From Algoriphagus iocasae (lineage in GTDB: Bacteria; Bacteroidota; Bacteroidia; Cytophagales; Cyclobacteriaceae), in the NCBI RefSeq assembly GCF_014206875.1, contig NZ_JACIJO010000003.1, positions 288,066-352,065 of the forward strand: a DNA stretch of 64,000 bases. Reading direction: 5' to 3'. Below, one piece after another: positions 19,617 through 27,798 of this stretch (its first letter is position 1; the number at the start of each line of letters is the position of its first letter). Below the pieces are notes generated by a model that saw nothing but the letters and a program-made list of their open reading frames with translations, was not told the origin of the DNA and ran no database searches. A program made the position numbers and the translations under genes.

Positions 19617-20099
19617 AAGCAAGAAATACGAAGTGAGTAGAAATCAGAAGTCTGAAGTCTAAAGTCTAAATTCTCAAATTTCGAGTTCTTCGTGTATTTA
19701 TTTTAATGTTTAAGGATGCTTGAGAAAAAATATCCAAGGCTATCAATTCGCATCTACGAAACCCTTAATTTGAATTCACCAATCTCCAACCCTAGTGTGG
19801 ACAATTAAGAAACAGATGCAATAGAGTAGTGGGAGTTGTGTAAATACAAGTGTTGACATTAATTATAAAATGGAGACAATCAGAATTCTGATATTAATTA
19901 AGATTTGCCTTTTATGGAGTAATAGTTCTCTTGATTCGAAAGCCAAAATATTAAACCAATTTCGTCATAAAGTATTAATGAATGTTCAGGTGACAGGAGT
20001 GGAGATCATTGGCCTTACAATAAACTTTTGAGCATCCATTAAGCTAACGTTTTATACAAACCTAATGTCCCTTTAATCTAATTATTTAAATAAAATGCC
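19617..20099. other. Gene-free stretch at the edge of permease block 1
   Basis: The first 60 bases are AGAAGTCTGAAGTCTAAAG-type degenerate repeat, as after other permeases. The remainder is AT-rich and shows no open frame worth calling, no palindrome module and no terminator. It marks the boundary between the array and the accessory patch. Confidence 0.5.
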
Positions 20100-20459
20100 A
20101 TGAAATTTGATAATGCAGTCCCAATTCTATACGCCAAAGACGTTTCAAAGAGCATTGAATATTTTATCAAGCAGCTTAAGTTTGAAAATAAATGGGAATG
20201 GGAAGATCCGCCAACTTTTGGAGGAGTTTACAGAGACAATGTGGAAATATTTTTCTGTAAAGAAGACCAAGGCCATCCTGGTACTTGGCTTAGTATCGTT
20301 CTTGACGATGTAGACGAATATTATGAATTAATAAAAGATAGCAGTGCAAAAATTCTTTCTAAACCCGAAAGTATGGAATGGAATATGAGAGAAATGCTAG
20401 TAGAATGTCCCGATGGACACATCATCAGATTTAGTCATAATACGTCCATTGACGAATAA
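20100..20459 (+). CDS. VOC-family (glyoxalase/bleomycin-resistance-like) protein
   Basis: 119 residues, the length of a single-domain vicinal-oxygen-chelate protein. The N-terminus AVPILYAKDVSKSIEYFIK is the usual first beta-alpha element, and the C-terminal part MLVECPDGHIIRFSH matches the D-P-(D/E)-G-H/N-x-(I/L)-x-F ending of bleomycin-resistance-type members. This group acts as antibiotic-binding proteins or small metalloenzymes, usually dimers in the cytoplasm. The substrate cannot be read from the sequence. It stands alone, flanked by non-coding AT-rich DNA, as typical for accessory single-gene insertions. Confidence 0.85.
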   Translation: MKFDNAVPILYAKDVSKSIEYFIKQLKFENKWEWEDPPTFGGVYRDNVEIFFCKEDQGHPGTWLSIVLDDVDEYYELIKDSSAKILSKPESMEWNMREMLVECPDGHIIRFSHNTSIDE

Positions 20460-20890
20460 TAATTTTTCAATACAAGTAGAGCTTAAGTTTAGTTGTATTT
20501 TTTCCAAGAAACCCAATGTTGTAATTGATCTTACAAAAAACCATTGACCAACAAAAGGCTTGCAACAATGCTTGTAGGTATGATTACTCATACCAATTAT
20601 TGGTAAATTTTTTAATATCAGATTTTTACGATTTTCAATAGATGTTTTGTTCCGTAATCAAGCATCATATTTTTTTGGCTCCTATTACTATTCAGACTGT
20701 TTAAGTTCCTGTCCCTCAACTTACCATACCTATTGTTGCTCATTTTGAATAAATCCCAAATCAATTAATGCTATTGTGAATTTTCAATTTTGGTTCATTC
20801 GAAAATAATTTTCTATAAACAGTTATTATTTATTGTTTATCAATAAATATTTATTATAATTACATCAGTATAAAAAAATGAAAAATCAAT
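20460..20890. other. Gene-free AT-rich stretch with a 14-bp palindrome
   Basis: No credible open frame. Near the right end lies a perfect palindrome AATAAATATTTATT at 20842-20855, about 35 bases before the start of the DUF2975 gene, in a very AT-rich promoter-like context. It could be an operator for the XRE regulator encoded downstream, but nothing else supports this. Confidence 0.4.
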
Positions 20891-21370
20891 ATGAAAAGAT
20901 TTTCTACACTATTTCTTCAGGCCGTCATCGTACTTATTGGCTTGGTAGCTCTTGTAATTTTGATACGGGTTCCACTAACGGAGGGCAGAGCGACAAACTT
21001 AGACTTGATTAGCATATACTCTGACCCGTTCATCTTGTACGGATACGCCGCGTCTATTACTTTTTTTGTGGGGCTGTACAATGCCTTCAAATTACTTGGA
21101 CACATAGGACAGAATAAAGTATTCTTACCAATCTCTGTAAAGGCTTTAAAAAATATAAAGTATTGTGCTGTCCTTTTCAGTTTTTTAATCGTGTTAGCTG
21201 GACTCTACATTAAGTTTTTCCATGATAAAGAAGATGATGCTGCGGGTTTTCTTGCCATGTGCATCGTATCGACATTTGCTTCTATTGTAGTGGCAACTGC
21301 TGCCGCAATATTTGAAAAACTGTTGCAAAATGCCATTGATATGAAATCTGAAAATGACTTAACAATTTAA
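20891..21370 (+). CDS. DUF2975-type membrane protein
   Basis: 159 residues with four hydrophobic segments (about 9-27, 46-66, 95-113, 125-145), the plan of DUF2975 proteins. The role of this family is not known to me beyond its regular pairing with a small Cro/CI-type regulator, which is present three bases downstream. The segment FFVGLYNAFKLLGHIGQNKVF between TM2 and TM3 is typical. The start is an ATG with an AT-rich leader. The pair probably forms a two-gene operon in which the regulator controls the membrane protein. Confidence 0.75.
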   Translation: MKRFSTLFLQAVIVLIGLVALVILIRVPLTEGRATNLDLISIYSDPFILYGYAASITFFVGLYNAFKLLGHIGQNKVFLPISVKALKNIKYCAVLFSFLIVLAGLYIKFFHDKEDDAAGFLAMCIVSTFASIVVATAAAIFEKLLQNAIDMKSENDLTI

Positions 21371-21373
21371 GCT

Positions 21374-21583
21374 ATGTCAATAATTGTAAACTTAGATGTG
21401 ATGATGGCAAAGCGAAAAATTTCTCTGAATGAACTTTCCGAAAGAGTTGAGTTGACATTATCCAATCTATCCATTTTAAAAACTGGGAAAGCCAAAGCAA
21501 TTCGCTTTAGCACCCTAGAAGCAATTTGTAAAGCAATGGACTGCCAGCCTGGTGACATTTTGGAGTATAGAAATGACGAATAG
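21374..21583 (+). CDS. Small XRE/Cro-CI-type transcriptional regulator
   Basis: 69 residues, essentially one helix-turn-helix domain of the YozG-like type. MIIVNLD-like start is followed by VMMAKRKISLNELSERV and LTLSNLSILKTGKAKAIRF, the two helices and turn of the HTH, then TLEAICKAMDCQPGDILEY, the standard ending of this family. It starts three bases after the DUF2975 stop, so the genes are cotranscribed. It likely binds DNA as a dimer near its own promoter. Confidence 0.88.
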   Translation: MSIIVNLDVMMAKRKISLNELSERVELTLSNLSILKTGKAKAIRFSTLEAICKAMDCQPGDILEYRNDE

Positions 21584-21664
21584 CGAAAATAAAACAACTA
21601 ATTGATTGAAGATATTCGAGATAAAGTCAAGTGATTTTAATAAGTATTGAAAAATGGAAAAGCT

Positions 21665-22576
21665 ATGAAATCAGTAAAAACAATTATCCGAAATTCGCTT
21701 CTAGTTGGATGCATATTTTTGACAGCAAGCTGTTTTGGAAAAAACACAAAATCTGAAACTATTTTGATTGGAAGCACCCCTGGCGACGACCTAATCAAAA
21801 CAATGCTGGCAATTCCCAACCAAACGAAAGTCGATTTTATACGGTGGAATTTAATTTTGGACAATGAAAATGTATTCACCCTGGATATTACCTATGGAGA
21901 GTCTAAACCCAATACTTTGGACTTTATTAGTGCCGAAAAACAAACCTTTAATGGGACTTATTCGATTGTGAATAATCGAGAGAAAAATGGCTTTAAGGAG
22001 ATTTATCAACTTAAAAGCGATGGATTACCCGGAATAATTTCAATGACCCAAATAAGTGAAAACCTCTTTCATATTTTGACGCCTCAGAACAAATTGATGA
22101 ATGGAAATGGTGGTTGGAGCTATTCATTAAATAGAAAAGTCGCTGTTGATTCTGGAGAAATTTTAATTTCTTCACCGATCCCAGACGACAAATCTTTGCA
22201 ACAGGTATTTGACGGAAGAACCCCTTGCCAAGAAATTGCTGCAGGGCATCCCGAAATGAAAGTCAGCATTACTTGTTTTAAGTTGAAATGGAAACTGACT
22301 CTCAATAGAGATTCTGTAACACACCTTCCAACAACCTGTACCATAAGGACAGTTGTAGACAATCAACCTCGTGACGTTTCAGGTACTTGGGCAATTATCA
22401 AAGGGACAGCTACAAATCCAGAAGCTATAATATATAAAATTCATGCAAACGATCTTGCTGAACCCATATCGCTTCTTTTGGGTGACGAGAATGTTTTGTT
22501 TTTTCTTGACCAAGACAACATCCCATTAATTGGAAATGAAGACTTTAGCTTTACTATGAACAAAAGAGTTCAATAG
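21665..22576 (+). CDS. Lipoprotein with two NlpE-like repeats
   Basis: 303 residues from ATG 21665; the frame extends to a TTG at 21647 but the ATG gives the better signal sequence (MKSVKTIIRNSLLVGC, then IFLTASC with lipidated Cys). Two similar halves are visible: each starts with a GSTPGDDLIKTML or SSPIPDDKSLQQVF segment, continues with a lysine/isoleucine-rich strand ending in KWxLxLN or RWNLILD, and closes with FNGTYSIV or VSGTWAII. This is the beta-sheet pattern of NlpE-like copper-stress/envelope lipoproteins. The first half lacks the cysteines; the second has FDGRTPCQEI with Cys. Function in envelope sensing is inferred. Confidence 0.6.
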   Translation: MKSVKTIIRNSLLVGCIFLTASCFGKNTKSETILIGSTPGDDLIKTMLAIPNQTKVDFIRWNLILDNENVFTLDITYGESKPNTLDFISAEKQTFNGTYSIVNNREKNGFKEIYQLKSDGLPGIISMTQISENLFHILTPQNKLMNGNGGWSYSLNRKVAVDSGEILISSPIPDDKSLQQVFDGRTPCQEIAAGHPEMKVSITCFKLKWKLTLNRDSVTHLPTTCTIRTVVDNQPRDVSGTWAIIKGTATNPEAIIYKIHANDLAEPISLLLGDENVLFFLDQDNIPLIGNEDFSFTMNKRVQ

Positions 22577-23035
22577 TTAAAAAGGAAAACTAAAGGCAAT
22601 GAAAACCGCAAAAGTATAGAACGGAAAAAACAACGAACCGCTAATACACGGTATATCCAATATTGGTTTCAAAGGTCTTCCAGGCAAATTACCCGCATCA
22701 ATCTTTCGCCTCGGTTGATAGAAAAGTCGCTCCGCTGTTATAAGAATAATCATAAGTTTAATTACTCAATTTCTTTATACAAAACCTTCGCAGCGGTATC
22801 ACCCATTAATTCCAATTATTCAGGATTTCAAATCCGGATCAATAAGTCCAAAGGGTTTAATTATTTTTTTGAAAATTGATTTTCACTTGAATCACAATTC
22901 CTTCTAACTCCTCAATATGGATTCATCAACCTTCAAACCTAGTTTGTATACTGCTGATATAAACGAAATAGACAGGTAGGGCTGGGTTTAGCGAGGAGCC
23001 CCCAGCAATATCCTGTGGATTATTTTTAAATTTTA
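22577..23035. other. Gene-free stretch holding a hydrolase remnant
   Basis: No intact gene. It holds the short remnant at 22762-22815 and a hairpin GCTGGG (22981-22986) pairing with CCCAGC (23001-23006). The 22620-22740 part looks like debris between accessory genes. Confidence 0.5.
22762..22815 (-). pseudogene. Remnant of the 3' end of an alpha/beta hydrolase gene
   Basis: Read on the minus strand, it encodes ELMGDTAAKVLYKEIE and a TAA stop. The intact hydrolase at 24194-25279 ends ELMGNAAAKVLY. An in-frame stop lies just upstream of the match, so only about 16 codons remain. It is evidence for a decayed copy. Confidence 0.7.
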
Positions 23036-23073
23036 TATGCATAGAATTTTGATGTATTATAATTCTATGTATA
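23036..23073. promoter_or_regulatory. Inverted repeat upstream of PadR gene, candidate operator
   Basis: Arms TATGCATAGAATT (23036-23048) and AATTCTATGTATA (23061-23073) match at 12 of 13 positions around a 12-base centre. The repeat ends eight bases before the ATG of the PadR-type regulator, the place expected for an autoregulatory operator. PadR proteins bind such ATGTAT/ATACAT-type dyads. Confidence 0.6.
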
Positions 23074-23081
23074 CTTGCATT

Positions 23082-23426
23082 ATGAATTCAACAGAACTTA
23101 TTAAAGGAACTCTTACAACCATCCTGCTTAAATTACTTGATGAAAATGGGAAAATGTATGGCTATGAGATTACTCAAAAAGTAAAGGAACTATCAGACAA
23201 TAAAATTTTAATTAAAGAAGGTTCCTTGTATCCTGCCTTACACAAGCTTTTGATTGATGGTCTTGTGGAAGTTGAGACAGTGAATGTAGGAAAGCGGATT
23301 CGAAAATATTATTCTATAACAAAACAGGGAAAGGAAAGAAAGATCGTGTTATATAATGAGCTCAGTGAGTTTATTAAGACAATTCAGCATATTGTATTTC
23401 CGCATCAAAAAGTTTCTTTTCTATGA
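23082..23426 (+). CDS. PadR-family transcriptional regulator
   Basis: 114 residues from ATG 23082, chosen because MNSTELIKGTLTTILLKLL is the usual PadR N-terminus; a longer frame from 23037 would translate the inverted-repeat operator. The winged helix is clear: GKMYGYEITQKV, then ILIKEGSLYPALHKLLIDG (recognition helix) and a wing GKRIRKYYSITKQGK. PadR proteins are dimeric repressors of membrane or efflux functions. The stop overlaps the next start (ATGA), which pairs it with a HAAS-type membrane protein. Confidence 0.92.
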   Translation: MNSTELIKGTLTTILLKLLDENGKMYGYEITQKVKELSDNKILIKEGSLYPALHKLLIDGLVEVETVNVGKRIRKYYSITKQGKERKIVLYNELSEFIKTIQHIVFPHQKVSFL

Positions 23427-24037
23427 TTTTAGATGACAAAGAGGTTTCTTTCATAAAAAGCGAAATTGAAAAAAGTAAAATTTCTATTTCAGAACTTAAA
23501 GATGACTTGCTTGATCATTTTTGCTGCTTTATAGAAAACGAACTAAGTAAAGGGAGTTCATTTGAAACTGCTTATGTAAAGGCCTTGAATTACATATGCC
23601 CCAATGGATTTGAGGAAATCCAAAAGGAAACTATTTATTTGTTAAACTCTAACAAGATAATTACTATGAAAAAAATTATGTATTTAATTGGTCTTTTAGC
23701 CTCTATGAGCATGACCCTTGGGTGGTTATTTAAGTATTTAAGCTGGAAAGGTGGTGGAGACATGTTAACCTATGGAATGATTTGCTTTTTATTACTCTTT
23801 TTACCAATGCTAGCTATTAATAGATATAAAATGACCTTGGGTAAAGCTTTATCTGAAAAGCTAAAAATTATTTTAGGCTTCAGTGGCGCAATTGTAGCTG
23901 GTTTAGGTATCATGTTAAGGACAAGCGGAATGCCATACGGTACTTTAATAGTTATTATAGGAACATTAATAATTGCATTCGGATTTCTGCCTTTCCTGTT
24001 TTTTCGAATGTACCAAAAATCAATAGAGCAGATTTAA
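23423..24037 (+). CDS. HAAS-like domain membrane protein, PadR partner
   Basis: 204 residues. The first 75 residues resemble the HAAS/DUF1700 cytosolic helix bundle usually encoded after PadR genes: ISELKDDLLDHFCCFIENEL followed by GSSFETAYVKAL. The C-terminal half has four hydrophobic segments (about 85-103, 112-131, 147-163, 169-190). In known pairs the HAAS protein is the target of PadR and may modulate it at the membrane. It overlaps padR by four bases, so it is translationally coupled. The gene is AT-rich like its partner. Confidence 0.75.
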   Translation: MILDDKEVSFIKSEIEKSKISISELKDDLLDHFCCFIENELSKGSSFETAYVKALNYICPNGFEEIQKETIYLLNSNKIITMKKIMYLIGLLASMSMTLGWLFKYLSWKGGGDMLTYGMICFLLLFLPMLAINRYKMTLGKALSEKLKIILGFSGAIVAGLGIMLRTSGMPYGTLIVIIGTLIIAFGFLPFLFFRMYQKSIEQI

Positions 24038-24193
24038 TTAAATAAAAATGTTCTGCTGTCAATATTGGCTAAGAACAAGTGAGTGTTATCTGCTTAATCG
24101 AAAGTGAATACCATTATAAAATTTGGTCAAGATTGACAGCTAATCTGGATATAATGCCCGCCTGCTCTTAGCCTTCTCCTTTAACTCAAATCC

Positions 24194-25279
24194 CTAATAC
24201 AACACCTTCGCAGCGGCATTTCCCATTAATTCCTGGTCATGCCCCACATTTGGAACAGTTACTAATTTCCAATTGAACTCGTACCCTAGCTGCTCTGCCA
24301 ACTTTTTAGATTCTTCAAAGAAATATTGACCTCTTGCAAATCTTCCAATTCCCTGGAGATCTGCTGTCGGAGATCTAAGCATGGTGCCTCCGGTTTCGGT
24401 TTCATTATCATTTTTACCAAGTAAAAGAATTAAGTTTTGCTGGAAGGAAGCTTTTAAATCATCCAGAGAAACTCCCAGACCTTTGATCCCAAAAGGCGGA
24501 CTTAGAGTTGTGTCAGGCATCGTGAAAAACCCAGAATTACCCGCAATAATCCGATCTGCTTTGGAATCTGGTTTTAATATTGCAAAGCGATGCAGAATCT
24601 GGCCGCCTGCAGAATGGCCGAAAATATCGTAGGTTTTTTGATTCGATGCACTGGCTTCTATAACCAGATCAAAGATTCTATCAAAATCCTCGAATAGCCA
24701 AGTATTGTGGTTTGGATTTATCGTAAAATGAAATTTTTCTTCATCCAGCTTCACCTGATTGGTTCCTGGTATTTCCGACATGGATTCCTGAAGATTCAAG
24801 TCTTGGATGATACCACCTAAGTGATACGCTTCAAAAGGGTAGAGGTCTTCCTCATACATCGGCGTAATGATGAGTATTCCCTCGGTTTCAGATTCTGGAA
24901 TCCAGGCATCCCTATAACTATCTCCATTTCTTCCAGCTCCAGGAATAACCAGCAAAACTTTTGAATCCTTGGTAAAATTGCTGGGACGATGATAAAAAAC
25001 CTTGATGGCTTTGTTTTGATTTCCTTCCCCTCCTTCAATCAAAAACACCCCTGAACCTTCGTGGATCGCTATTTCATTCAGTTTTAAGTTTTCTTCATTT
25101 TTCAAGTCACTCAGCTTGACCAAAGGCATGTTACAATGCGGGCAATTTCCGGCTTCATGAAAGGAAAGCTTGTCACAGGAAAGATCACAAGGAGTACAGA
25201 CGTATTCTCCCGTCTCTTTTTGGCAGGAAGTTACCAAAGAAAATATAATCAATAAGCCAAAAATTTTAGAGAAAGTCAT
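24194..25279 (-). CDS. Lipoprotein alpha/beta hydrolase with N-terminal metal-ribbon
   Basis: 361 residues from ATG at 25279, preferred to an upstream ATG at 25315 because MTFSKIFGLLIIFSLVTSC forms a lipoprotein signal (lipid Cys19). Residues 26-54 form a small ribbon with Cys28, Cys31, Cys35, Cys46 and Cys49 (GNCPHCNMPLV), like heavy-metal-binding domains that end CPxCGMxLV. The rest is an alpha/beta hydrolase: oxyanion-type VIPGAGRNGDSYRD, nucleophile elbow GHSAGGQ with Ser223, Asp in GKNDNET, and His in NVGHDQE. It is probably an envelope-bound esterase; substrate unknown. Two remnants of its 3' end lie on both sides. Confidence 0.82.
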   Translation of the reverse strand: MTFSKIFGLLIIFSLVTSCQKETGEYVCTPCDLSCDKLSFHEAGNCPHCNMPLVKLSDLKNEENLKLNEIAIHEGSGVFLIEGGEGNQNKAIKVFYHRPSNFTKDSKVLLVIPGAGRNGDSYRDAWIPESETEGILIITPMYEEDLYPFEAYHLGGIIQDLNLQESMSEIPGTNQVKLDEEKFHFTINPNHNTWLFEDFDRIFDLVIEASASNQKTYDIFGHSAGGQILHRFAILKPDSKADRIIAGNSGFFTMPDTTLSPPFGIKGLGVSLDDLKASFQQNLILLLGKNDNETETGGTMLRSPTADLQGIGRFARGQYFFEESKKLAEQLGYEFNWKLVTVPNVGHDQELMGNAAAKVLY

Positions 25280-25400
25280 TTCTGTAGGTTTAAAAACTGG
25301 ATTAGAAAACAGCAATCAAAAAAGCTAAAAAATTGTAGAAATGAAAGCCTTTTCAGTAGGCATCATTCTAAAGCAAGAATTTTTGTTTTTTGACCTCTTA

Positions 25401-25493
25401 CGGACAAAATTGTCCGAATATTTTTTAATAAAAAGTGCGGGGAATGTGATTTAAATACAATTTAAAAGCATTTAAAATGGCATAGAAGTGGAT
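25401..25493 (+). promoter_or_regulatory. Module B: palindrome plus sigma54-like box
   Basis: Perfect-arm palindrome CGGACAAAATTGTCCG at 25401-25416 and TGGCATAGAAGTGGAT at 25478-25493, 77 bp start to start. The next + strand gene starts at 25631. The palindrome lies in the region between it and the divergent hydrolase gene. No terminator hairpin is present between site and box. Confidence 0.7.
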
Positions 25494-25630
25494 TAGGGAT
25501 TTTAAAAGATTCCTGAGGGCTATTAATGCAATAAAAGCGAAAAATCTAACAAGGACTTGTTTTATAAAAATAATAGCTTGAAGGCTTATTGACGACACTT
25601 GAAGATTTAAGGTATTAACAGATAAAAAAT

Positions 25631-26344
25631 ATGACACAAAAACTGAAGTCGAAAAAGGAGATAATTAATAATCTTATTATTTATTGTTCATTCATGTTGA
25701 TTGCAGTAATAGGAATATTTTATGGAAATGAAATCAAGAGTGATCATTCATTTTTGCGTATTTGGAATTATGAAAATATAATATTTCTTCTTTTGGGAAT
25801 TCCTTTTTTATTTTTTCAATCCAAGGTTAATATCCCGAATTTCTTTGAAGTGGGTATTTCAAACAAACAAAGATTCCTTATACCTATTTTAATTGGAGCA
25901 GTGTTTGGAATATTAGATATAATTGTAATTAAGCTATTATTACACCCAGAACCTTATACAGAGTTACCACCTTTTCTTCAGCCTTTTCCATATTCTATAT
26001 TTCTGTATTTTTCTGGAGCATTGGAGATAGAAATTTTTTATAGACTTATTCCTTTTACATTAATTTTACTATTAGGTAAATGGATATCAAATGGTAAATA
26101 TTTTAACACATTTTTGTGGATTGCCATAGTTGCGACTTCATTAAGAGAGCCATTAGAGCAACTGCCTAGTGGAGAATTGTGGTTTCTAGCATATTCTTTA
26201 TTTACAGGTTTCTTAATGAACTTTTTACAAGCAATCTATTTTAAAAAAGCAGGCTTTTTGGCATCTCTTTCTTTAAGACTAGGACACTATTTATTTTGGC
26301 ACATTTTATTGGGGATATATGTTCAATACGTTGAATTATTGTAA
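25631..26344 (+). CDS. CPBP-like (CAAX protease-type) membrane protein
   Basis: 237 residues, hydrophobic with about seven to eight membrane segments. The motif ALEIEIFYRLIPF near residue 138 resembles the EExxxR box of CPBP intramembrane proteases, with the first Glu shifted or lost, and RLGHYLFWHILLG near the end supplies His residues as in the later CPBP boxes. Bacterial CPBP proteins act in peptide processing or self-immunity. Since the first box is imperfect, catalytic activity is uncertain. It stands alone behind promoter module B, so it may belong to the same regulon as the permeases. Confidence 0.55.
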   Translation: MTQKLKSKKEIINNLIIYCSFMLIAVIGIFYGNEIKSDHSFLRIWNYENIIFLLLGIPFLFFQSKVNIPNFFEVGISNKQRFLIPILIGAVFGILDIIVIKLLLHPEPYTELPPFLQPFPYSIFLYFSGALEIEIFYRLIPFTLILLLGKWISNGKYFNTFLWIAIVATSLREPLEQLPSGELWFLAYSLFTGFLMNFLQAIYFKKAGFLASLSLRLGHYLFWHILLGIYVQYVELL

Positions 26345-26489
26345 AGTCCGAAGAGCTAACAGCAGCAATTCCCAATTGATGGGTTCTTATTTAATCAAAT
26401 TTTGGACTTCTATATTCACTTTATTTTAGGTTGATGATTTTGTTTGTAAAAAAGCCTTGAAGGGCATGCCTGCGATTAATTAAACAAAA

Positions 26490-26612
26490 CTATCTATACA
26501 ATACTTTCAATTTCGAATTTCCCATTAATTCCTGATCATAACCTAAATTTATCACAGTTTCGAATTCTTTAGGAAAGCATGACTCTATTTGTATCTTGTA
26601 TCCTAGGGTTTT
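26490..26612 (-). pseudogene. Remnant of the 3' end of a second alpha/beta hydrolase gene
   Basis: The minus strand encodes a 40-codon tail including LGYKIQIE, then NLGYDQELMGNSKLKVLYR and TAG. The intact hydrolase has LGYEFNWK, then NVGHDQELMGNAAAKVLY. The segment between the two matches is six residues longer here, and the catalytic-His position reads Tyr (GYDQ in place of GHDQ). The rest of the gene is missing; the module C palindrome lies 17 bp beyond its 5' edge. Confidence 0.75.
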
Positions 26613-26628
26613 TTGATTTGACCTCAGG

Positions 26629-26720
26629 CGGACAAAATCGTCCGCAGAATTTTGAAAAAAAATTAGTAGAAATCCGTTTTTGAGCTATTTAGAGGCTTTT
26701 ATAATGGCATGGAAGTGGAT
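26629..26720 (+). promoter_or_regulatory. Module C: palindrome plus sigma54-like box
   Basis: CGGACAAAATCGTCCG at 26629-26644 and TGGCATGGAAGTGGAT at 26705-26720, 76 bp start to start. The -24/-12 region is nearly identical to that of module B, differing by one base over 19. The next gene starts at 26825. Confidence 0.7.
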
Positions 26721-26824
26721 TAGAAAATTGTGGGTTATTGTATCTAAAAATAATCTCCAGCGAATTAGTTAAAGCCAAACCACAATTGATGCATCAAAAA
26801 TTTTACACTTAAACCTTTTCAGCC

Positions 26825-27106
26825 ATGAGTCACATTGCGATTCCTATTCCGACATTTCCTGGTAAACAGGATATAGAAATCCAGGTCATTATCAATAACG
26901 AAGTGAAGTCGCTTCACTACAAAGTGGAGTTGTTTTACTGGGATGACTGCTCTAACCCACAGGGTCACCGGGCAGATTGCATTTCGGATATGCTTTCCCA
27001 TCATGATCCTAATTGGACAGTCTATTACATTGGAGCACCTACGGATAAGTTTGTTCCCATCACTTTTGTGAGTAAGGAAAGTAAAAAATGGATGCAGATC
27101 CATTAA
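26825..27106 (+). CDS. Hypothetical protein, 93 residues
   Basis: Not recognised. A small soluble protein with no signal peptide or TM. It has several strands (IEIQVIINNEV, HYKVELFYWDD) and two cysteines at CSNPQGHRADC. The frame is confidently coding because it starts right behind promoter module C, has balanced composition and is followed in the same direction by another gene 78 bp on. An opposite-strand frame of similar length overlaps it but lacks a promoter context and is taken as a shadow. Confidence 0.6.
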   Translation: MSHIAIPIPTFPGKQDIEIQVIINNEVKSLHYKVELFYWDDCSNPQGHRADCISDMLSHHDPNWTVYYIGAPTDKFVPITFVSKESKKWMQIH

Positions 27107-27184
27107 ACTGAAGAGTAGCGATTGTTATTATTCATTGAAACTTTGTGTGCATTCCTTTAGTTGGAAAACAAACCCATTTAAAGG

Positions 27185-27760
27185 ATGCATACACTTGAAC
27201 CATACTACAACTGGAGAAATTTATATATCGCCTCAGAGGATCCGAGATCTCCATTTTTTGGCTATGAAAACAGTGAAGTTTACTTTACTGATCAGATTTA
27301 CAATTACCTCATTCATCCACAATGGGATAATTTTGGGAGCGAAACGCTTTATTTAAAAGTCCTCTTTGCAGATTATAACCAAGGTTTTGCCATCATCGAA
27401 ATGTTGGGAGAGTGGAATGATCTGCTCCATAATGATATCATGACTTTGAAAAGAGATGTCATTGAAATGATGATCAGTGAAGGGATTAATAAATACATAT
27501 TAATCTGTGAGCAGGTATTTAATTTTCATTCAGATCTAGACTCGGTGGATTATTATGAGGAATGGCAAGATGAGCTCGAAGAGGGGTGGATTGCCGTCTT
27601 AAATACCCGTGAGCATGTCCTTGCAGAAATGAGCAAGTTTGGAATAGATCATTACTTGGTGATGGGAGGGAAGTTGAATGATGTCTCTTGGCGGACAAAG
27701 CATCCCAAAATATTATTTAGTCTTATTGACGAACAGGTTACAAGAAGACTAGGCTGGTAA
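27185..27760 (+). CDS. Hypothetical protein, 191 residues
   Basis: Not recognised. A soluble, acidic protein rich in Trp and Tyr with no signal peptide; the C-terminal half alternates helices and strands (KYILICEQVFNFHS, GWIAVLNTREHVLAEM, FGIDHYLVMGGKLND). The start is the ATG at 27185. It probably shares the module C transcript with the preceding 93-residue gene, and the next module D starts 38 bases after its stop, so the two genes form a separate unit. Confidence 0.65.
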   Translation: MHTLEPYYNWRNLYIASEDPRSPFFGYENSEVYFTDQIYNYLIHPQWDNFGSETLYLKVLFADYNQGFAIIEMLGEWNDLLHNDIMTLKRDVIEMMISEGINKYILICEQVFNFHSDLDSVDYYEEWQDELEEGWIAVLNTREHVLAEMSKFGIDHYLVMGGKLNDVSWRTKHPKILFSLIDEQVTRRLGW

Positions 27761-27798
27761 TTTGATTTTTATAACTCATGTTAATTTTTGCCCGAAAG

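Larger units (their letters stand above)
26345..26824. other. Non-coding region with hydrolase remnant and module C
   Basis: No intact gene. It contains the minus-strand hydrolase remnant at 26490-26612 and the palindrome/promoter module C at 26629-26720. Confidence 0.6.

Noticed and set aside
22620..22745. Possible gene-cassette recombination site in the accessory patch
   Set aside because: Some short inverted elements and cassette-like spacing of small genes were noticed, but no attC core pair, integrase or repeat copies could be shown.
26819..27103. Minus-strand frame of 94 codons opposite the 93-residue gene
   Set aside because: It mirrors the + strand frame almost exactly, has no promoter signal on its side and an unusual composition. 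The + frame lies behind module C and is followed by a same-direction gene.
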